From positions 700,792 to 764,791 of the forward strand of contig CBDDFV010000012.1 of assembly GCA_965227335.1 (NCBI GenBank): DNA of 64,000 bases, given 5' to 3'. This DNA comes from CBDDFV01 sp965227335. Its GTDB lineage: Bacteria; Planctomycetota; Phycisphaerae; Phycisphaerales; SM1A02. Below the pieces are notes generated by a model. That model worked only from the letters and a program-made list of their open reading frames with translations. It did not search any database and was not told the DNA's origin. This document shows, in pieces, positions 60,651 through 64,000 of this stretch. Both the position numbers and the translations under genes were made by a program. Every line of letters starts with the position of its first letter. Position 1 is the stretch's first letter.

Positions 60651-61087
60651 CCATCGAACTCGTCAGTCATCCCGATCTCTCGGAAGACGAACTCGTCGGC
60701 CTGTATGACGCCGTCGGCTGGACGGCGTACACCAAAGGCGAGGCGCGGACGCAGCTCGCCGACGCGGTGCGCAATTCAACGTACGTGGTCGCGGCCCGCG
60801 ACGACGGCCGCCTCGTGGGCCTCGCCCGCGTCCTGACCGACGGCGTCGCCATCTGCTACCTGCAGGACATCCTCGTCGACCCGGATCAGCAGCGGACGGG
60901 CGTCGGCCGACGACTCCTCGAACACTGCCTCGATCGCTACGCCGACGTGCGGATGCATGTGCTCATGACCGACGACGAGCCGAAACAGCGGGCGTTCTAC
61001 CAATCGCTCGGCTACCAGAACACGCGGGACCTGAAGAAGGTCACGCTCAATACATTCGTCCGCGCGAAGAACGGCCCGCTGAGTTGA
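60647..61087 (+). CDS. GNAT family N-acetyltransferase
   Basis: A 146-residue acetyltransferase. The acetyl-CoA loop is ILVDPDQQRTGVGRRLLEHC (Q/R-x-x-G-x-G/A form). LVGLARVLTDGVAICYLQDI precedes it, and the end reads KQRAFYQSLGYQNTRDLKK. The substrate is unknown. The ATG overlaps the stop of the UVR-motif gene, so the pair is translated together. No terminator with a U-tract follows on the plus strand. Confidence 0.88.
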   Translation: MTIELVSHPDLSEDELVGLYDAVGWTAYTKGEARTQLADAVRNSTYVVAARDDGRLVGLARVLTDGVAICYLQDILVDPDQQRTGVGRRLLEHCLDRYADVRMHVLMTDDEPKQRAFYQSLGYQNTRDLKKVTLNTFVRAKNGPLS

Positions 61088-61090
61088 GTC

Positions 61091-61130
61091 GAAACAAAAC
61101 GACGCCGCGCGTGTGTTCTCGCGCGGCGTC
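61091..61130 (-). terminator. Intrinsic terminator of the large repetitive surface protein
   Basis: On the minus strand an 11-bp stem (GACGCCGCGCG across 61101-61130, 8-base loop) is followed by GTTTTGTTTC. It lies 27 bases past the stop at 61158; on the plus strand it follows the GNAT gene. Confidence 0.85.
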
Positions 61131-61157
61131 GAAGCGATCGTCGGGTTGTTCGACCGC

Positions 61158-64000
61158 TTATCCCCAGTTGGCCAGCAGGGCGGCGAGGTCGCTGGGTCCG
61201 ACCACGCCGTCGTCATCGATATCCGCGACGCAGTCCCCTTCCTTCGGGCACGGACCCCACGCGCTGAGCAGCCCGGCGAGGTCGGCGGGACCGACGGCGC
61301 AGTCGCCGTCGAGATCGCCGGTCACGGGGATGACGAGCGCCGCCGCGCCGCTCAGTCCGAAGCCGCAGTCATCGTTGACAAGGACGTCGTAGACGCCGGA
61401 GGATCCGGCGCACGTCACGTTGTCGAGCGTGAGCGTCTCCGTCTGGGTTCCCGAGACGCCCGGCCCGTCCTCGAGCAGCACGCCGTCGCGTCGCCACTGG
61501 TAGGTGATCTCGCCGTCGCCGATGGCTTGCGCCGTGAACACGACGGTGTCGCCGTCGCCGGCGTTCTGATCGTCGGGCTGGGTCAGGAAGTCGACCGTGT
61601 CGGAGAGGATCAGCGCCGAGCCGGGGTCGCCGGGATCGAAGCCGGCGCCGCCGTTCGCCGTGACGTTCTCGGGGCTGAACGTGAAGTCGCAGGAGTAGAT
61701 CGCGACGCGTCCGCCCCCGCCGCCGCCCCGCGGACTGTTGGCGTTCCCGCCGTTCGCCCGGATCACGCCGTTCCCGGTGACGGACGAGGCGCGGATCCAG
61801 AGGCTGCCGCCGGCGCCGGCGCCGTTGTTCGCGGCCTGTCCGTTGGCGGAGAGTTCGCCGTCGACCGTGAGAGTTCCGTCGACGGTGAGTCGGATCGCCC
61901 CGCCGCCGCGAGCCCCGCCGCCGCCCTCGTACAGACCGCTGCCCGAGCCGAGGTCGGTCGGCGTGGGGGCGGCGCCATAGGTCGCGCCGCCGGTTGCGCC
62001 GTTGGAGTTCCCGCCCATGCCCCCGTAGCCGCCGCCCGCTTCGCCGACGCCGCCGGCGCCGGGGCCGCCGACGCCCGGACCCTCGCCCGCCGGGAAGCCG
62101 CGCCCGGTGGCGGCGATGAAGCCGTCCGCCTCAACCGTGACGTCGCCCGCGACCATGAGGGTCAGCCCGGCCTGCCCCCAGGGATGACCGAGCACGCCCT
62201 GGTTGCGGACGATGAGGTTGGCGTCCCATTCGTTGTCGCCGGAAATCTCGCACGCGTCGCCCGCGACGCCGTTGTTGTCGATGATCACATCGCCGCGCGG
62301 CTGACTGAGATCGTGAATGAAGACCGTCCCCGGTCCGCCCCGCTGGCCGTTGCCCGCTCCGCCGTAGGACTGGAGCGATCCGGCGAATGCGTCGTTGTCG
62401 ACTTCGACGGCGATGCGTCCGCCGCCCCCGCTCCCCCAGGCGCCGTTGCCGCCGTTGCCGCCGTTGGCTCGGATGACGCCCGCGCCGGTGAGCGTCAAGG
62501 CCTCGAGCCAGAGACTTCCCCCCGCCCCGGCCGCGTTGTTGAGGCTCTGTCCGTTGGCGGTGGCGACGCCGTCGATGTTGATGACGCCGTCGGCCGTGAG
62601 TCGGAACGCCCCGCCGCCCCGGGCGCCGTCGCCGCCCAGGAACAGTCCGCTGCCGGAGCCGAAGTCGACGGGGGCGAAGGGGTCGCCGTAGGTCATCCCA
62701 CCGGCGAGGGGGCCGAGGGGGTTGTCGCCGCCCGCCCCGCCGTGACCGCCGCCGGCGGAGCCGAATCCGGCGTCGTCACTGTCCGCGCCGGCGCCGGGGC
62801 CGGTCCCCGGTTCGTGGCCGCGCGTCGCGACGTCGATCCAGCCGTCCGTCTGAACGTCGACGTCGCCGGTGACGGTGAGGTGCACGCCGGCGTCGCCTTC
62901 GCGGTGGCCGAGGCGCCCTTCGTTGAGGATCATCACGTTGGCGTCCCAGGCGACATCGCCGCTGATCTCGCAGAGACCGCCCGCGACGCCGTTGTTGTCG
63001 ATGATCACATCGCCGCGCGGCTGACTGAGATCGTGAATGAAGACCGTCCCCGGTCCGCCCCGCTGGCCGTTGCCCGCTCCGCCGTAGGACTGGAGCGATC
63101 CGGCGAAGGCGTCGTTGTCGACTTCGACGGCGATGCGTCCGCCGCCCCCGCTCCCCCAGGCGCCGTTGCCGCCGTTGCCGCCGTTGGCGCGGATGACGCC
63201 CGCGCCGGTGAGCGTCGCGGCCTCGAGCCAGAGACTTCCCCCCGCCCCGGCCGCGTTGTTGAGGCTCTGTCCGTTGGCGGTGGCGACGCCGTCGATGTTG
63301 ATGACGCCGTCGGCCGTGAGTCGGAACGCCCCGCCGCCCCGGGCGCCGTCGCCGCCCAGGAACAGTCCGCTGCCGGAGCCGAAGTCGACGGGGGCGAAGG
63401 GGTCGCCGTAGGTCATCCCACCGGCGAGGGGGCCGAGGGGGTTGTCGCCGCCCGCCCCGCCGTGACCGCCGCCGGCGGAGCCGAAGCCGACGTCGTCGCT
63501 GTCCGCGCCGGCGCCGGGGCCGGTCCCCGGTTCGTGGCCGCGCGTCGCGACGTCGATCCAGCCGTCCGCCTGCACATCGACGTCGCCGGTGACGGTGAGG
63601 TGCACGCCGGCGTCGCCTTCGCGATGACCGAGCCGGGCTTCGCTGCGCACGATGAGGTTGCTGTCGTACACCACCGCGCCGCTGATCTCCGTGACGCCGG
63701 CGTTCGTCGTGCCGTTGTTGTCGATGATCAGGTCCGGGAGCGCGGCGTCGGCGGTGCGCACGACGATCGTTCCCGCCCCTGCGTTGCGCCCGGCGCCGCC
63801 GCCGGCGAACGCCGACACCACGCCGCCGAATCCCGAGTCGTCGTCGACGTCGATGGCGATGCGTCCGCCGCCGCCGTCGCCCCAACTGCCGTTGCCTCCC
63901 GAGCCCCCGTTCGCGCGAACGGCGCCGGCGCCGGTCAGCGCGGCGGCTTCCAGCCACAGACTCCCGCCCGCGCCGGCGGCGCTGTTCAGGCTTTGCCCGT
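61158..64000 (-). CDS. Large Gly-rich repetitive surface protein with Ig-like domain and dockerin tail, 5' end beyond the window
   Basis: The frame runs open to base 64000, so the N-terminus is outside; 947 codons are visible. At least three repeats of about 240 residues are seen: each opens DVIIDNNGVAGGLCEISGD, continues with a GDAGVHLTVTGDVDVQ stretch, a Gly-rich loop, GSGSGLFLGGDGARGGGAF and GGGGRIAVEVDNDAF. A less similar fourth copy lies near the C-terminus. Then comes an Ig-like domain (TQPDDQNAGDGDTVVFTAQA) and the tandem EF-hand tail with CPKEGDC, ending LLANWG at the stop. The GTG at 63821 is internal, not the start. Probably a surface-exposed beta-helix or fibre. Confidence 0.88.
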   Translation of the reverse strand, partial: GQSLNSAAGAGGSLWLEAAALTGAGAVRANGGSGGNGSWGDGGGGRIAIDVDDDSGFGGVVSAFAGGGAGRNAGAGTIVVRTADAALPDLIIDNNGTTNAGVTEISGAVVYDSNLIVRSEARLGHREGDAGVHLTVTGDVDVQADGWIDVATRGHEPGTGPGAGADSDDVGFGSAGGGHGGAGGDNPLGPLAGGMTYGDPFAPVDFGSGSGLFLGGDGARGGGAFRLTADGVINIDGVATANGQSLNNAAGAGGSLWLEAATLTGAGVIRANGGNGGNGAWGSGGGGRIAVEVDNDAFAGSLQSYGGAGNGQRGGPGTVFIHDLSQPRGDVIIDNNGVAGGLCEISGDVAWDANVMILNEGRLGHREGDAGVHLTVTGDVDVQTDGWIDVATRGHEPGTGPGAGADSDDAGFGSAGGGHGGAGGDNPLGPLAGGMTYGDPFAPVDFGSGSGLFLGGDGARGGGAFRLTADGVINIDGVATANGQSLNNAAGAGGSLWLEALTLTGAGVIRANGGNGGNGAWGSGGGGRIAVEVDNDAFAGSLQSYGGAGNGQRGGPGTVFIHDLSQPRGDVIIDNNGVAGDACEISGDNEWDANLIVRNQGVLGHPWGQAGLTLMVAGDVTVEADGFIAATGRGFPAGEGPGVGGPGAGGVGEAGGGYGGMGGNSNGATGGATYGAAPTPTDLGSGSGLYEGGGGARGGGAIRLTVDGTLTVDGELSANGQAANNGAGAGGSLWIRASSVTGNGVIRANGGNANSPRGGGGGGRVAIYSCDFTFSPENVTANGGAGFDPGDPGSALILSDTVDFLTQPDDQNAGDGDTVVFTAQAIGDGEITYQWRRDGVLLEDGPGVSGTQTETLTLDNVTCAGSSGVYDVLVNDDCGFGLSGAAALVIPVTGDLDGDCAVGPADLAGLLSAWGPCPKEGDCVADIDDDGVVGPSDLAALLANWG
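62258..62903. repeat. Direct repeat copy 1 within the surface protein gene
   Basis: 646 bases that match 62978-63623 at about 98.5% (10 differences counted), with a period of 720 bases, i.e. 240 codons. The flanks diverge sharply, indicating a recent duplication or gene conversion. Confidence 0.9.
62978..63623. repeat. Direct repeat copy 2 within the surface protein gene
   Basis: Second copy of the 646-base unit, offset by 720 bases. A further, more diverged copy begins downstream of 63640 and continues to the window edge. Confidence 0.9.

Noticed and set aside
61158..64000. The regular repeats as a possible CRISPR array
   Set aside because: The units are about 720 bases, in one open frame and without short repeat-spacer structure.
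1..64000. tRNA, rRNA, insertion sequences, phage or defence genes
   Set aside because: I saw no cloverleaf-like tRNA, rRNA stretch, transposase, integrase, terminase or known defence domain; a tRNA scan and profile search would be needed to be sure.

Overview
The window comes from a GC-rich, Gram-negative-type bacterium, most likely a planctomycete of the Phycisphaerae lineage. Five complete secreted proteins and one partial one end in the same tandem EF-hand tail (two D-x-D-x-D-G loops joined by a Cys-containing linker, closing on a Trp-Gly/Thr-Gly or near it), a tail I associate with Phycisphaerae ('GC-type dockerin'). Other planctomycete-like traits are an ECF sigma factor fused by a GTGA overlap to a Ser/Thr kinase with TPRs, an LpxC-FabZ fusion, a VPLPA-type C-terminus, and pseudopilins outside the pilus locus. 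No rRNA, tRNA, CRISPR array, prophage or insertion sequence was recognised.

Layout. 1-777: partial secreted protein. 1123-4112: sigma factor/kinase pair. 4101-9704: minus-strand operon rmuC, TPR membrane protein, half-length aldehyde dehydrogenase, FAD oxidoreductase, every junction a 4-base start/stop overlap. 9850-13584: two dockerin-tailed secreted proteins. 13894-18380: methyltransferase-glycosyltransferase fusion, methyltransferase, two zinc-ribbon membrane proteins, pyrE. 18459-23652: GH57 glycosidase, a pseudopilin and two dockerin-tailed proteins (DNRLRE type, PhoX-like). 23983-27066: methylisocitrate lyase, a frameshifted M24 peptidase and a second DNRLRE-type dockerin protein. 27091-33573: SGNH-thioredoxin fusion, enoyl-CoA hydratase, AtoE-type transporter, a hypothetical and a methyltransferase. 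33650-39781: pilus operon pilT, pilC and three pilin-like genes. 39971-46893: lipoprotein, small membrane protein, 1413-residue PQQ-propeller protein, VPLPA-anchored protein and a very acidic protein. 46986-56630: envelope block bamA, two ompH/skp, lpxD, lpxC-fabZ, lpxA, with a second lpxD and gcvT divergent. 56761-64000: M61 peptidase, sigma-70 factor, UVR-motif protein, GNAT enzyme and a large repetitive dockerin-tailed protein running off the right edge.

How the parts fit. The 46986-55500 block builds the outer membrane (lipid A start plus BAM assembly). The pilus operon and the dockerin/VPLPA-tailed proteins supply what decorates the cell exterior; no cohesin or scaffold partner for the dockerin tails was recognised. 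Two start-site styles are visible. Secreted-protein genes have strong Shine-Dalgarno sequences and leaders. About ten other genes, many of them cytoplasmic, carry a TAnnnT-like -10 box only 5-9 bases before the start codon and no Shine-Dalgarno, suggesting leaderless mRNAs. The most unusual items are the 146-bp inverted repeat at 16255-16400 that supplies the stop codons of both flanking convergent genes, the acidic protein at 46483, the SGNH-thioredoxin fusion at 27091, the paralogous zinc-ribbon/membrane pair, the duplicated lpxD, and the 98.5%-identical internal duplication at 62258-63623. No complete undescribed system could be established from sequence alone.
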